64,000 nucleotides of DNA from Selenomonadales bacterium 4137-cl (GTDB lineage: Bacteria > Bacillota > Negativicutes > Sporomusales > UBA7701). The translations under genes and the position numbers were made by a program. Below are positions 24,539-33,469 of the stretch, piece by piece; the stretch's first letter is position 1; the number at the start of each line of letters is the position of its first letter. The stretch is taken from NCBI GenBank assembly GCA_032334055.1, contig JAUOZS010000001.1:1586501-1650500 (forward strand), given 5' to 3'. The notes below the pieces were generated by a model, which ran no database searches, was not told the origin of the DNA, and saw only the letters and a list, made by a program, of their open reading frames with translations.

Positions 24539-25930
24539 TTGACAGAGTTGACGCCAAGACAGATTGTCGCCGAGCTCGATAATTTCATCGTCGGCCAGCG
24601 CCAGGCGAAGAAGTCGGTGGCGGTGGCCCTGCGCAACCGCTGGCGCAGCAAGCAGCTTTCCGCGGAGCTGAAAGAGGAGATTATTCCTAAGAATATACTG
24701 ATGATCGGCCCGACGGGCGTGGGCAAGACCGAGATCGCCCGCCGGCTGGCGAAGCTGGTCAACGCGCCGTTCATCAAGGTGGAAGCGACGAAGTTCACGG
24801 AGATCGGTTATGTCGGCCGCGATGTGGAGTCGATGGTCCGCGATCTTGTGGAGACGGCCATCCGCATGGTGAAACAGGAGCGGATGACGGCGATGGCCGA
24901 GAAGGCCAGGGAGCTCGCGAACGAGCGCATTCTCGACCATTTCCTGCCTTCGGCGAAGAAGGAGTCGGCCCGCAATCCGTTTGAGATGCTTTTTTCCGGA
25001 GGACTCGGACAGCCGGCGACACCGCCGCCGCCGTCCGAGGAACCGGCGCCGAACACGGCGCGCGACTGGTGGCGTTCCCGCCTGGAGCGCGGCGAGTTGG
25101 AGGAGGAGCTGATCGAGATAACGGTGGAAGACAATGCGTCGCCGATGATGGGGATGTTCGCCGGCACCGGGGCGGAAGAAATGGGCATCAATATTCAGGA
25201 TATGCTCGGAAATCTTCTGCCTAAAAAGCAGAAACGGCGTAAGGTAACGGTTGCCGTAGCCCGCAAGGTGTTCGCCCAGGAGGAAGCGCAGAAGCTTATC
25301 GATATGGATGAAGTGGCCGCCGCGGGGGTTTCGCTGGCGGAAAACTACGGGATCATTTTTCTCGACGAGATCGATAAGATCGCCGGCCGGGGCAAAAACG
25401 CCGGCCCCGATGTCTCCCGCGAGGGGGTGCAGCGGGATATACTGCCGATTGTGGAAGGTTCGACGGTGGTCACGAAGCATGGACCGGTCAAGACCGATCA
25501 TGTTCTCTTCATCGCCGCGGGCGCGTTCCATATTTCCAAGCCTTCGGACCTTATTCCCGAGCTGCAGGGCAGGTTCCCGATACGGGTGGAGCTGGCGAGC
25601 CTGTCGAAGGACGATCTTAAGCAGATTCTGACCGAGCCGGCAAACGCGTTGATCAAGCAGTACACTTCTTTGCTGGCGACGGAAGGGATTACCATCGAAT
25701 TTGGCGAAGATGCTATTGACGAGCTCGCCGAGATCGCCTGTAAGGTGAACGCGCAGACGGAGAATATCGGCGCGCGGAGGCTCCATACCATTCTCGAGAA
25801 GCTGCTCGAGGATCTCGCGTTTGAGGCTCCCGATACCGAGGCAGGGAAGGTGAGCATCGATCGCGCATATGTCAAGGGCAAGCTGGACGCGATTGTCGTC
25901 AATCAGGATCTGAGCCAGTTTATTCTCTAG
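24539..25930 (+). CDS. hslU: ATP-dependent protease ATPase subunit HslU (ClpY)
   Basis: HslU is the AAA+ unfoldase of the HslUV protease. The 463-residue product has [17 protein letters not shown], Walker A GPTGVGKT (57-64), [12 protein letters not shown] pore-region sequence, an intermediate (I) domain of about 120 residues with a Pro-rich stretch, Walker [12 protein letters not shown], and sensor motifs GARRLHT and the C-terminal QFIL tail that docks into HslV. TTG 24539 is set by AGGGGGG upstream. Confidence 0.97.
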   Translation: MTELTPRQIVAELDNFIVGQRQAKKSVAVALRNRWRSKQLSAELKEEIIPKNILMIGPTGVGKTEIARRLAKLVNAPFIKVEATKFTEIGYVGRDVESMVRDLVETAIRMVKQERMTAMAEKARELANERILDHFLPSAKKESARNPFEMLFSGGLGQPATPPPPSEEPAPNTARDWWRSRLERGELEEELIEITVEDNASPMMGMFAGTGAEEMGINIQDMLGNLLPKKQKRRKVTVAVARKVFAQEEAQKLIDMDEVAAAGVSLAENYGIIFLDEIDKIAGRGKNAGPDVSREGVQRDILPIVEGSTVVTKHGPVKTDHVLFIAAGAFHISKPSDLIPELQGRFPIRVELASLSKDDLKQILTEPANALIKQYTSLLATEGITIEFGEDAIDELAEIACKVNAQTENIGARRLHTILEKLLEDLAFEAPDTEAGKVSIDRAYVKGKLDAIVVNQDLSQFIL

Positions 25931-25942
25931 GGGAGAAGGGCG

Positions 25943-25966
25943 GCGGCCGGTTTTGCGGCCGGCCGC
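25943..25966 (+). other. Intercistronic hairpin between hslU and codY
   Basis: GCGGCCGG (25943-25950) and CCGGCCGC (25959-25966) form a perfect 8-base stem with an eight-base loop. No T run follows, so it is more likely an mRNA processing or partial-attenuation element than a full terminator, leaving codY in the xerC operon. Confidence 0.5.
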
Positions 25967-26035
25967 GGAAACAACCTCTGATAACAGGTAGTAGTTTAGA
26001 GAGAAAATGTCTAGCGAAAGGCAGGATTGATCACA

Positions 26036-26812
26036 GTGTCGTCAATGTTGGACCGTACCCGGAAAATTAATCGTTTGCTGCAAAAATCCGACAAAGTCAA
26101 ATACGAAGAGATTTCATCTGTTCTGAGCCAGGTTATGAGTTCGAACGTCTATATCGTGAGCAGGGAAGGGATAGTGCTGGGCTACGCGCTCATCGACCAG
26201 TTCGAGTGCGAGATCATGCGGGAGCGGGTTTTGCTTCGCGGGCAATTCCCCGAGCGTTATGTGGAGTTTTTGCTGAAGATCCAGGAGACTTCTCCCAACC
26301 TGCGCCTGGAAAACGGTTTGTGCGCGTTCGCCGAGAAGACGGTTTGTATCTCCAACGACAAGTTTACGACGATCATCCCCATCCACGGCGGCGGCGAGCG
26401 CATCGGCACCCTTATCGTCGCGAAGTTCGAGCGGGAGTTTAACGACGATGACCTTATCCTGGCGGAGTACGGCGCGACGGTTGTCGGGATGGAGATTCTC
26501 CGCGACCGCAGCGAGAAGATCGAGGAGGAGGCCCGCAAGAAGGCTACCGTGCAGGTCGCGCTTGGGACGCTGTCGTATTCGGAGCTGGAGGCCGTGATGC
26601 ATATTCTCGGCGAGCTAGAGGGCAACGAGGGCCTGCTGGTTGCCAGTAAGATCGCGGACCGCGTGGGCATTACCCGGTCGGTGATCGTCAACGCGCTGCG
26701 GAAGTTCGAGAGCGCGGGTGTGATCGAGTCGAAGTCTCTGGGGATGAAGGGGACTTATATCAAGGTGCTGAACGAGCGCCTGCTCGATGAGCTGAAGAAG
26801 CTTAAAAAGTAG
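26036..26812 (+). CDS. codY: Global transcriptional regulator CodY
   Basis: CodY senses branched-chain amino acids and GTP and represses nutrient-adaptation genes, often including motility genes. The product (258 residues from GTG 26036) has the N-terminal GAF-like domain. The almost invariant winged-helix region reads [19 protein letters not shown], then [21 protein letters not shown] 26027 and ATG 26045 are alternatives; GTG 26036 matches the usual length before the LDRTRKIN segment. It lies directly upstream of the flagellar operon as in Bacillus, separated by a terminator. Confidence 0.96.
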   Translation: MSSMLDRTRKINRLLQKSDKVKYEEISSVLSQVMSSNVYIVSREGIVLGYALIDQFECEIMRERVLLRGQFPERYVEFLLKIQETSPNLRLENGLCAFAEKTVCISNDKFTTIIPIHGGGERIGTLIVAKFEREFNDDDLILAEYGATVVGMEILRDRSEKIEEEARKKATVQVALGTLSYSELEAVMHILGELEGNEGLLVASKIADRVGITRSVIVNALRKFESAGVIESKSLGMKGTYIKVLNERLLDELKKLKK

Positions 26813-26823
26813 GGGAGAACCAC

Positions 26824-26853
26824 AACGGCCCGCCTTATCGGCGGGCCGTTTTA
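26824..26853 (+). terminator. Intrinsic terminator after codY
   Basis: AACGGCCCGCC (26824-26834) pairs over all 11 bases with GGCGGGCCGTT (26840-26850), loop TTATC, tail TTTTA. It separates the codY transcript from the motility operon. Confidence 0.9.
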
Positions 26854-27138
26854 ATGTGCTTAACTTTTTTGCCGCGGGCGACGAATTCTATAGTAGCGGC
26901 GGCAGAAATGCCGGTGAAGCAAGGGGGCGTTGTCCTCGTGGGGCAGACATGGAGCGTTTTGTCGATTTATGACGGTTAACAACTTATTATGACGATATTT
27001 CCATAATTTTAACGGAAATTTAGAGGACGGAAGGGCGTTATCGCGAAATTTGTAAAAGGATTTTCCTGAATTATGTAGAATGATGCAAAAGATATAGTAT
27101 TCCTGTCGTCATTTTTCTCCGGATAGGGGGGCTATCTT
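26854..27138 (+). promoter_or_regulatory. Control region of the motility operon
   Basis: No gene is evident in these 285 bases. They become increasingly AT-rich toward flgB. Two identical TTATGACG repeats lie 20 bases apart (26967-26974 and 26987-26994), bracketing a GTTAAC palindrome. A sigma-H-like promoter follows at 27055-27081. The 57 bases between that promoter and flgB would form the 5' leader. Confidence 0.7.
27055..27081 (+). promoter_or_regulatory. Sigma-H-type promoter upstream of flgB
   Basis: AAAGGATTT (27055-27063), an 11-base spacer and GTAGAAT (27075-27081) agree at every defined position with the sigma-H consensus RnAGGAwWW-N11/12-RnnGAAT known from Bacillus. No comparable sigma-A or sigma-28 site is visible before flgB. 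Confidence 0.6.
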
Positions 27139-27549
27139 GTGGTCAAATCGATTTTATCGTCACCTCAGGAGTCGGTCCTTGAGCGGGCGCTGGGAGCTGC
27201 TGCCCTGCGCCACAAGGTTGTCGCCAACAATATCGCTAATGTGAATACGCCCGGTTTCAAGCGCAGCGATGTGGTTTTCGAGGACAAGCTGGCGGAGGCG
27301 ATGTCTGGCGGGAAGCTGCCGCTTGCCCGCACGCACGCCAAGCATCTGGCCGGGCGCCAGGGTGGTGATGTTTCCGCGCCGTCGGTGGTGACCGATACGC
27401 GGACGACCATGCGGACCGACGGTAATAATGTCGATATCGATGCCGAGATGGCGAACGTTGCTAAGAACTCGATTTATTACAACGCGGTCGCCCAGCAGCT
27501 CGGCACTTATTTTTCCAATTTGAAGTCGGTGATTAGAGGAGGGAACTGA
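27139..27549 (+). CDS. flgB: Flagellar basal-body rod protein FlgB
   Basis: FlgB forms the proximal rod and is exported by the flagellar type III system, so it has no signal peptide. The 136-residue product has the rod signature NNIANVNTPGFKRSDVVFED near residue 32 and the helical C-terminal segment MANVAKNSIYYNAV typical of axial proteins. GTG 27139 follows AGGGGGG. It is the first gene of the long motility operon. Confidence 0.96.
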   Translation: MVKSILSSPQESVLERALGAAALRHKVVANNIANVNTPGFKRSDVVFEDKLAEAMSGGKLPLARTHAKHLAGRQGGDVSAPSVVTDTRTTMRTDGNNVDIDAEMANVAKNSIYYNAVAQQLGTYFSNLKSVIRGGN

Positions 27550-27551
27550 CG

Positions 27552-27986
27552 ATGGGGATGTTCGGGGCTATTGACGCCGCGGCGTCCGGGATGACGGCCG
27601 AACGCCTGCGCATGGATGTGATCGCCAATAATCTCGCCAACGCCAATTCGACCCGGACGGCGGAAGGAGGCCCTTACCGCCGCCAGATGGTGGTTTTCGC
27701 CCCGCGTTCGGACGGCTCCGTTTTCGGCCAGGTGCTGGCCGCCAGCCTCGAGGGAGGCGCCGGGGTGAGGGTGGTCGGGATCGTGAAGGATGAGTCGCCG
27801 CTTAAGATGGTTTACGATCCGCATCATCCTGACGCCAATACCGACGGATATGTGGCGATGCCGAATGTGAACGTGGTGGCGGAGATGGTCGATATGATGA
27901 CCGCCACGCGGGCGTACGAGGCGAATGTGACGGCGGTCAATGCCGCCAAGGGTATGGCTTCGAAGGCTTTGGAAATCGGCCGTTAG
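27552..27986 (+). CDS. flgC: Flagellar basal-body rod protein FlgC
   Basis: FlgC is another rod subunit. The 144-residue product shows IDAAASGMTAERLRMDVIANNLANANSTRT at its start and the C-terminal MPNVNVVAEMVDMMTATRAYEANV, the standard rod/hook C-terminal motif. It begins two bases after flgB with GAGGAGG ahead. Rod proteins assemble in the order FliE, FlgB, FlgC, FlgF, FlgG; FlgF/FlgG-type genes are not in this window. Confidence 0.96.
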   Translation: MGMFGAIDAAASGMTAERLRMDVIANNLANANSTRTAEGGPYRRQMVVFAPRSDGSVFGQVLAASLEGGAGVRVVGIVKDESPLKMVYDPHHPDANTDGYVAMPNVNVVAEMVDMMTATRAYEANVTAVNAAKGMASKALEIGR

Positions 27987-28004
27987 GCCTAAGGAGGAAG
28001 CGTT

Positions 28005-28307
28005 ATGCGTGTTGATCGGATTGCGCTTGCGCCCGCAGGCGCGGACCGTACGGCCGCCGGAGCGTCTCCGGCAGGCGCTGAGGGCGGCAAGAGTTTCGGC
28101 CAGTTCCTCGCCGACAGCCTTGGCGAGGTGAACAAGCTTCAGGGGGACGCCCAGCAGGCGTCGATGAATCTGGCCGCCGGCAAGATTCAGGATGTTTCCG
28201 AGGTTGTCATCGCTACCGAGAAGGCGTCGATCGCGCTGCAGCTTACTATGCAGGTGCGGAACAAGGTTGTCGAGGCTTATCATGAAATGATGCGGATGCA
28301 GGTTTAG
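28005..28307 (+). CDS. fliE: Flagellar hook-basal body complex protein FliE
   Basis: FliE links the MS ring to the rod. The 100-residue product has a variable N-terminus, then FGQFLADSLGEVNKLQGDAQQASMNLAAGK and the ending ALQLTMQVRNKVVEAYHEMMRMQV, which are diagnostic. The length fits. AAGGAGG precedes ATG 28005. Confidence 0.95.
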   Translation: MRVDRIALAPAGADRTAAGASPAGAEGGKSFGQFLADSLGEVNKLQGDAQQASMNLAAGKIQDVSEVVIATEKASIALQLTMQVRNKVVEAYHEMMRMQV

Positions 28308-28357
28308 TTTTACGGGGTTAGCCTCGGTCCTTAATCGTCACTTGGAGAGGTGGAACC

Positions 28358-29893
28358 ATGGCCGACTGGAAGGAACAGTCAATCAGCCTCTGGCGTAATA
28401 TCGGCAAGCGGGAAAGGTATATGATCGTCGGCGCGGCGGTGCTGCTGTTCGTGGCCATCATCGGTTGGAGCGTATGGTGGGGGGGACGGCCTGATTATGT
28501 TCCCCTTTTTACCGGAATGGATGCCAAGGATGCCGGCGAGGTCGCCGCAAAACTCAAGGAGTCGAAGGTCCCTTATGAGATCGGCAATAACGGTACGGCT
28601 GTCCTTGTTTCGTCGAAGGATGTGTACCGCGTACGTCTCGAGCTTGCGCGCCAGGGCTTGCCCCGCGGCTATAAGGGGTTTGAGATTTTCGACCAGAATA
28701 AGTTTGGCGCGACGGAGTTTCAGAACAAGGTGTATTATCTGCAGGCTCTCCAGGGCGAGTTGACCCGCACGATCGAGCAGATGGCCGAGGTGGAGAAGGC
28801 CAGGGTGCATATCGTGTTGCCGGAGGATAGCCTTTACAAGCGCAACGAGAAGCCGGCGACGGCGTCGATCATGCTTAAGCTGCGCCGGGGAGCCCAGTTG
28901 TCGCGCGAGCAGGTAAAAGGGATTGTGAATCTGGTGGCCCACAGCATCCAGAGTCTCAAGCCCGAGAACGTGACGGTGGTGGATAGTTTCGCGCGCGTGC
29001 TGAACGATCAGCCGGACGAGAAGCAGTTGCCGAGCGCTGTCACGCTTACCCAACTGGAGATGACGAAGAAGGTCCAGGATAATCTGCAGAAGAGCGTTCA
29101 GTCGCTGCTGGAGCAGGTGCTCGGCCCGAATAAGACGGCTGTGCGGGTGAGCGTGGAGCTGAATTTCGATTTACGGACGGTCGACCGCCAGGTGTTCGAG
29201 CCGGTGGTTGACGATAAGGGGATTATCAGGAGTTCGCAGGATGTTAACGAAAGTTTCAAGGGCACGACTCCCCAACAGGGCGGGGTGCCCGGGACGACGA
29301 CGAACATCCCCGGTTATGTGACCAGCAATCAGAGCCAGTCTCAGTATGAGAAGAAGGAAACAACCCGCAATTATGAGATTAATGAGCTTAAGGAAAAGAC
29401 GGTCGTAGCCCCCGGCTCGATCCGCCGCCTGACGGTGGCGGTGCTGGTGGACGCGAATGTTAATAACGCCCAGCGGGAGAGCCTCGTTAAGGCGGTGTCT
29501 TCGGCGGTGGGCTTTAACGCCGCCCGCGGCGATATGATTTCGGTGGAGAGCATCCCGTTCAGTACCGAGCTTGCCGACCGGCAGCGCCGCGAGGAGCAGG
29601 AGTTGGCGGAACAGCAGAAGCAGGCTCTGTATATGAAGCTGGGGGTCGCGGCGGTGGCGCTGCTCGCCTTGCTGTTTGTGGTGCGTACCTTCCTGCGCCG
29701 CCGGCAGCCCGAGGAGCCCGAAGTGATGGAGATACCCGTCCAGCAGCCGACCCATATCATGGAGGCGGCGGCGAAGGAGCTGACGCCCCAGGAGAAGGAA
29801 CGCGCCGCGCAGCGTGAAGCGATCGCGAAGATGGCGAAGGCTAAGCCGGACGAGGTCGCGCAGTTGGTCAAAGCGTGGATTAACGAGGAGTAG
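28358..29893 (+). CDS. fliF: Flagellar M-ring protein FliF
   Basis: FliF forms the MS ring, the base on which the export gate, rotor and rod assemble. The 511-residue product has two membrane segments (about 21-43 and 425-447). Between them is the periplasmic ring-building part with YVPLFTGMDAKDAGEV, RQGLPRGYKGFEIFD and LRTVDRQVFEPV. The C-terminal cytoplasmic tail (MAKAKPDEVAQLVKAWINEE) binds FliG. Length is slightly below the enteric protein. AGAGGTGG precedes ATG 28358. Confidence 0.97.
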   Translation: MADWKEQSISLWRNIGKRERYMIVGAAVLLFVAIIGWSVWWGGRPDYVPLFTGMDAKDAGEVAAKLKESKVPYEIGNNGTAVLVSSKDVYRVRLELARQGLPRGYKGFEIFDQNKFGATEFQNKVYYLQALQGELTRTIEQMAEVEKARVHIVLPEDSLYKRNEKPATASIMLKLRRGAQLSREQVKGIVNLVAHSIQSLKPENVTVVDSFARVLNDQPDEKQLPSAVTLTQLEMTKKVQDNLQKSVQSLLEQVLGPNKTAVRVSVELNFDLRTVDRQVFEPVVDDKGIIRSSQDVNESFKGTTPQQGGVPGTTTNIPGYVTSNQSQSQYEKKETTRNYEINELKEKTVVAPGSIRRLTVAVLVDANVNNAQRESLVKAVSSAVGFNAARGDMISVESIPFSTELADRQRREEQELAEQQKQALYMKLGVAAVALLALLFVVRTFLRRRQPEEPEVMEIPVQQPTHIMEAAAKELTPQEKERAAQREAIAKMAKAKPDEVAQLVKAWINEE

Positions 29894-29908
29894 GCGGGAG
29901 GGTGAAGG

Positions 29909-30919
29909 ATGTATCAGCCCTCAGAAATGAGCGGCAAGCAGAAGGCGGCGATTTTGCTCATCTCCCTCGGCCCGGATGTGGCGTCCCAGGTGTTCAAGCA
30001 CCTGAAGGAAGATGAGATCGAAAAGCTGACTCTGGAGATCGCCAACCAGCGCAAGGTTACCCAGGAGAGCAAGGATAAGGTGCTGGTGGAGTTTCATCAG
30101 ATGGCGCTTGCCAAGGAGTATATTTCGAGCGGCGGTATCGATTACGCCCGCGAGATTATCGAGAAGGCCCTCGGGCAGGAGAAGGCGATGATGATTATCA
30201 ACCGCCTGACTTCCAGCCTGCAGATACGGCCGTTCGATTTCGCCCGCAAGACCGATCCGGCTCAGTTGCTTAATTTCATCCAGAACGAGCATCCCCAGAC
30301 AATCGCCCTGATTATGGCTTATCTGCAGCCCGATCAGGCGGGGACGATTTTGTCGGCTTTGCCGCCCGACAGGCAGGTGGACGTGGCGAAGCGGATCGCG
30401 ATGATGGACAGGACTTCGCCGGATGTGATCAAGGATGTGGAGCGCATCCTGGAACGCAAGCTATCGTCGCTGGTGACGCAGGATTTTACGGCCGCAGGCG
30501 GCGTGGACGCGATCGTCGAGGTGCTGAACAGGGTGGACCGGACTACCGAGCGGACGATTATCGAGAATCTGGAGATTCAGAATCCCGAGTTGGCGGAAGA
30601 GATCAAGAAGCGGATGTTCGTGTTCGAGGATATCGTGCTGCTGGACGACCGTTCGCTGCAGCTGGTGCTGCGCGAGATCGACTCCAAGGATTTGGGGCTG
30701 GCGCTCAAGGCTTCGTCGAGCGAGGTCGCCGAGAAGGTTTACAAGAATATGTCGAAACGCGCTTCGGAGATGCTGCGCGAGGAGATCCAATATATGGGCC
30801 CGGTGCGCATCCGCGATGTGGAAGAGGCGCAGCAAAAGGTGGTCAATGTTATCCGTCGTCTCGAGGAGTCGGGTGAGATTATTGTTTCCCGCGGTAAAGG
30901 AGACGAGATAATTGTCTAG
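29909..30919 (+). CDS. fliG: Flagellar motor switch protein FliG
   Basis: FliG couples stator force to the rotor. The 336-residue product has the three armadillo-like domains: SGKQKAAILLISLGPDVASQVFKHL, then the EHPQTIALIMAYLQPDQAG middle domain, then the torque domain with FEDIVLLDDRSLQLVLREID (conserved charged residues) and SKRASEMLREEIQYMGPVR. Its last eight bases overlap fliH. It should pair with the MotA encoded at 39353. Confidence 0.97.
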   Translation: MYQPSEMSGKQKAAILLISLGPDVASQVFKHLKEDEIEKLTLEIANQRKVTQESKDKVLVEFHQMALAKEYISSGGIDYAREIIEKALGQEKAMMIINRLTSSLQIRPFDFARKTDPAQLLNFIQNEHPQTIALIMAYLQPDQAGTILSALPPDRQVDVAKRIAMMDRTSPDVIKDVERILERKLSSLVTQDFTAAGGVDAIVEVLNRVDRTTERTIIENLEIQNPELAEEIKKRMFVFEDIVLLDDRSLQLVLREIDSKDLGLALKASSSEVAEKVYKNMSKRASEMLREEIQYMGPVRIRDVEEAQQKVVNVIRRLEESGEIIVSRGKGDEIIV

Positions 30920-31679
30920 GATTTTCAAAAGCGTGTCGCTGCGCGATACGCCGCATGTAGTTACATATTCGCCGCCGCGACTGCCCGAGCCGGAGGTCGA
31001 CGAGGAGCCGCTCCCGGAAGCGGAGGAGACGGCTGCCGAAGAGGATGTCGTTTCTGCGGCGAGCGGCGAGGCGGTCACTATTATTGCCGCGGCCCGCGAG
31101 ACGGCGGCCGCGGTGGTGGCGGCCGCCAATGAGGATGCCGCGAAGCTGCGGCGCGAGGCGTATGACGAAGGTTATGAGAAGGGGTTTGCCGAGGGCCGGG
31201 TGAACGGCGAGGCCGCCGGTCTGGAGCAGGCCCGGGAGCAGACCAGGGGGACGGTCGCCGAAGCGGCGGAAAGGGCGACCGAACTGTTGGCGCTCGCCCG
31301 GCAGCAGGCCGACGAGGCGCTCGCGGGCGCCGAGCGGCAGGTGGTGGAGTTGGCTCTGGCTGTGGCTTCCAAGGTGCTGGCTCGCGAGGTGGCGGAGAAC
31401 CCGACGGTCATCCTGCCGATTGTCAGGGCGGCGCTCGAAAGGGTGCAGGATCAGGAACAGATTACGATCCGCGTTAATCCGGAGTGCTACGAGCTGGTGC
31501 TGTCCGCCCGGCCGGAGCTGCAGGCCGCCATGGCGCGCGCCGCCAGTGTGGCGGTGGTGGCCGACGGCGCGCTCAGGGACGGCGATTGCATCGTGGAAAC
31601 GCCGTTCGGGACGGTGGACGCCCGTGTCGATACCCAGCTTGAGATGGTGAAGGCGGCGTTGAAGGATTTGCTGCCATGA
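30912..31679 (+). CDS. fliH: Flagellar assembly protein FliH
   Basis: FliH regulates the FliI ATPase and docks it to the C-ring. The 255-residue product has an acidic N-terminus, then an Ala/Glu-rich helical region. A glycine-containing YDEGYEKGFAEGRVNGEAAGLE stretch (GxxxG-like repeats typical of FliH) follows. The globular C-terminal domain is LALAVASKVLAREVAENPTVI through VETPFGTVDARVDTQLEMVK. TTG 30912 is supported by AAAGGAGA. It overlaps fliI by four bases. Confidence 0.9.
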   Translation: MSRIFKSVSLRDTPHVVTYSPPRLPEPEVDEEPLPEAEETAAEEDVVSAASGEAVTIIAAARETAAAVVAAANEDAAKLRREAYDEGYEKGFAEGRVNGEAAGLEQAREQTRGTVAEAAERATELLALARQQADEALAGAERQVVELALAVASKVLAREVAENPTVILPIVRAALERVQDQEQITIRVNPECYELVLSARPELQAAMARAASVAVVADGALRDGDCIVETPFGTVDARVDTQLEMVKAALKDLLP

Positions 31680-32989
31680 CGGCCGTGAATATCGCCCGTT
31701 ATGTGGATGGGCTGAAAAGTATAGACTCGATCCAACAGGTGGGCAAGGTCAGCAAGATCATCGGCCTGCTGATCGAATCCCAAGGTCCCCGGGTCAATCT
31801 GGGGGATTTGTGTTATATCACCTCGCCGGACGATGGGTTCAGCCTGCCGGCCGAGGTGGTCGGGTTCCGCGAGAGCAGCGTGCTGCTTATGCCGCTGGGA
31901 GAGCTCCACGGGATCGGTCCCGGCTGCCGGGTGGTTTCGGCCAGGCGCACGCTGACGGTTAAGGTGGGCCGGAGTTTGCTCGGCCGTGTTATCGACGGGC
32001 TGGGCAACCCGATCGACGGTAAAGGGCCGCTGACGGGGACCGCGGAATATCCGCTCCATGCCGTGCCGCCGCCGCCGCTTTCCAGGCAGCGGATTACTGA
32101 TAAGATTTCCGTCGGCGTCCGCGCGGTCGACGGCCTTCTGACCCTCGGCCGCGGCCAGCGGGTGGGGATAATGGCCGGCAGCGGCGTGGGCAAGAGCACG
32201 TTGCTGGGAATGGTGGCGCGCAATACGGAGGCCGATATCAGCGTCATCGCGCTGGTGGGCGAACGCGGTCGCGAGGTGCGCGAGTTTATCGAGCGCGATC
32301 TCGGCGAGGAGGGGCTGAAAAGGGCGGTGGTCGTTGTGGCGACTTCCGATCAGCCGGCGCTCCTGCGCCTGAAGGGTGCGATGACGGCCACCGCGGTTGC
32401 CGAGTATTTCCGCGACCAGGGTATGGATGTCGTGCTGATGATGGATTCGGTGACGAGGTTCGCGGTCGCCCAGCGCGAGGTTGGTCTGACGGTCGGCGAA
32501 CCGCCGGCAACCCGTGGCTATACGCCGTCGGTGTTCGCGCTGCTGCCCAAGCTGCTGGAGCGTTCCGGGGCGGGGGAGAAGGGGTCGATAACCGGCATTT
32601 ATACGGTGCTGGTGGACGGCGACGATATGAATGAGCCGATCGCCGACGCGGCGCGCAGCATCCTTGACGGCCATATTGTGCTTTCACGGGCGCTGGCGGC
32701 CCAGAACCACTACCCGGCGATCGATATCCTCCAGAGCGTCAGCAGGCTGATGCTGGAGATAGTCGACGAGGGTCATTGGGACGCCGCCCAGAAGCTCAGG
32801 ACAATGCTGGCGACGTACCGCGAGGCCGAAGACCTGATCAATATCGGCGCTTACGCCCACGGCAGCAATCCTGCCATCGACCAGGCCATCAAGATGATCG
32901 GCCCGATCCGGGAGTTTCTCCGCCAGAGCGTCCGCGAGCATACCGACCTTCGGGACGCGGTTGCCCGGATGCTGACCCTGGCTCCGTAA
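31676..32989 (+). CDS. fliI: Flagellar protein export ATPase FliI
   Basis: FliI is the hexameric ATPase related to F1-beta that powers early steps of flagellar export. The 437-residue product shows LLGRVIDGLGNPIDGKGPL, Walker A GSGVGKST (168-175), VVVVATSDQPALLRLK, the Walker B region VVLMMDSVTRFA and the ATPase signature around DAARSILDGHIVLSR. It starts in an ATGA overlap with fliH. Confidence 0.97.
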   Translation: MTAVNIARYVDGLKSIDSIQQVGKVSKIIGLLIESQGPRVNLGDLCYITSPDDGFSLPAEVVGFRESSVLLMPLGELHGIGPGCRVVSARRTLTVKVGRSLLGRVIDGLGNPIDGKGPLTGTAEYPLHAVPPPPLSRQRITDKISVGVRAVDGLLTLGRGQRVGIMAGSGVGKSTLLGMVARNTEADISVIALVGERGREVREFIERDLGEEGLKRAVVVVATSDQPALLRLKGAMTATAVAEYFRDQGMDVVLMMDSVTRFAVAQREVGLTVGEPPATRGYTPSVFALLPKLLERSGAGEKGSITGIYTVLVDGDDMNEPIADAARSILDGHIVLSRALAAQNHYPAIDILQSVSRLMLEIVDEGHWDAAQKLRTMLATYREAEDLINIGAYAHGSNPAIDQAIKMIGPIREFLRQSVREHTDLRDAVARMLTLAP

Positions 32990-33014
32990 ATTTTTTCTGG
33001 CGAGGTGATCCGCG

Positions 33015-33458
33015 ATGCGGCCGTTCCAGTTCCGCCTGGAGACGTTGTTGAAGTTCCGCCGCATGCAGGAGGAGCAGGCGCAGATAAGACTGGCCGAGGC
33101 CACGGCCCAGTATGCGGCCGAGCGGGATCGGTTGACCGTCCTGGAGACGGAGCTGGCCGCCCATGTGGCCGATTACCGCCGCACGCTTTCCGAGCCGGTA
33201 ACGGTGGCTGTGCTTAAGATGTTCCGGGATTATAACGATAAACTTAAAGGGGATATTTCCCGTCAGCATATTCGGGTGGAAACGGCCGCCCACAGGCGGC
33301 AGGAATGCCTGACCGCGCTGGAGGAGGCCGCCAGGGCCCGCAAGCTGGTGGAAAAACTGCGTGAGAAGCGGCTTGCCCAGTATCAGGCCGAAGCGCTGCT
33401 CGAAGAGCAGAAGCTGTTGGACGAGCTGGGACTGCAGGCCTTCGCCCGCAACGGTTAG
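33015..33458 (+). CDS. fliJ: Flagellar export protein FliJ
   Basis: FliJ sits in the centre of the FliI ring like the gamma subunit of F1. The 147-residue product is nearly all charged alpha-helix (FQFRLETLLKFRRMQEEQAQ at the start), matching the antiparallel coiled-coil of FliJ. Family assignment rests on length, coiled-coil character and position right after fliI. GAGGTG precedes ATG 33015. Confidence 0.9.
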   Translation: MRPFQFRLETLLKFRRMQEEQAQIRLAEATAQYAAERDRLTVLETELAAHVADYRRTLSEPVTVAVLKMFRDYNDKLKGDISRQHIRVETAAHRRQECLTALEEAARARKLVEKLREKRLAQYQAEALLEEQKLLDELGLQAFARNG

Positions 33459-33469
33459 CGAGGGAGACT

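Noticed and set aside
27060..27074. CodY box in GATTTTCCTGAATTA upstream of flgB
   Set aside because: About six mismatches to the 15-base consensus with misaligned half-sites; the sigma-H reading of this stretch is much better.
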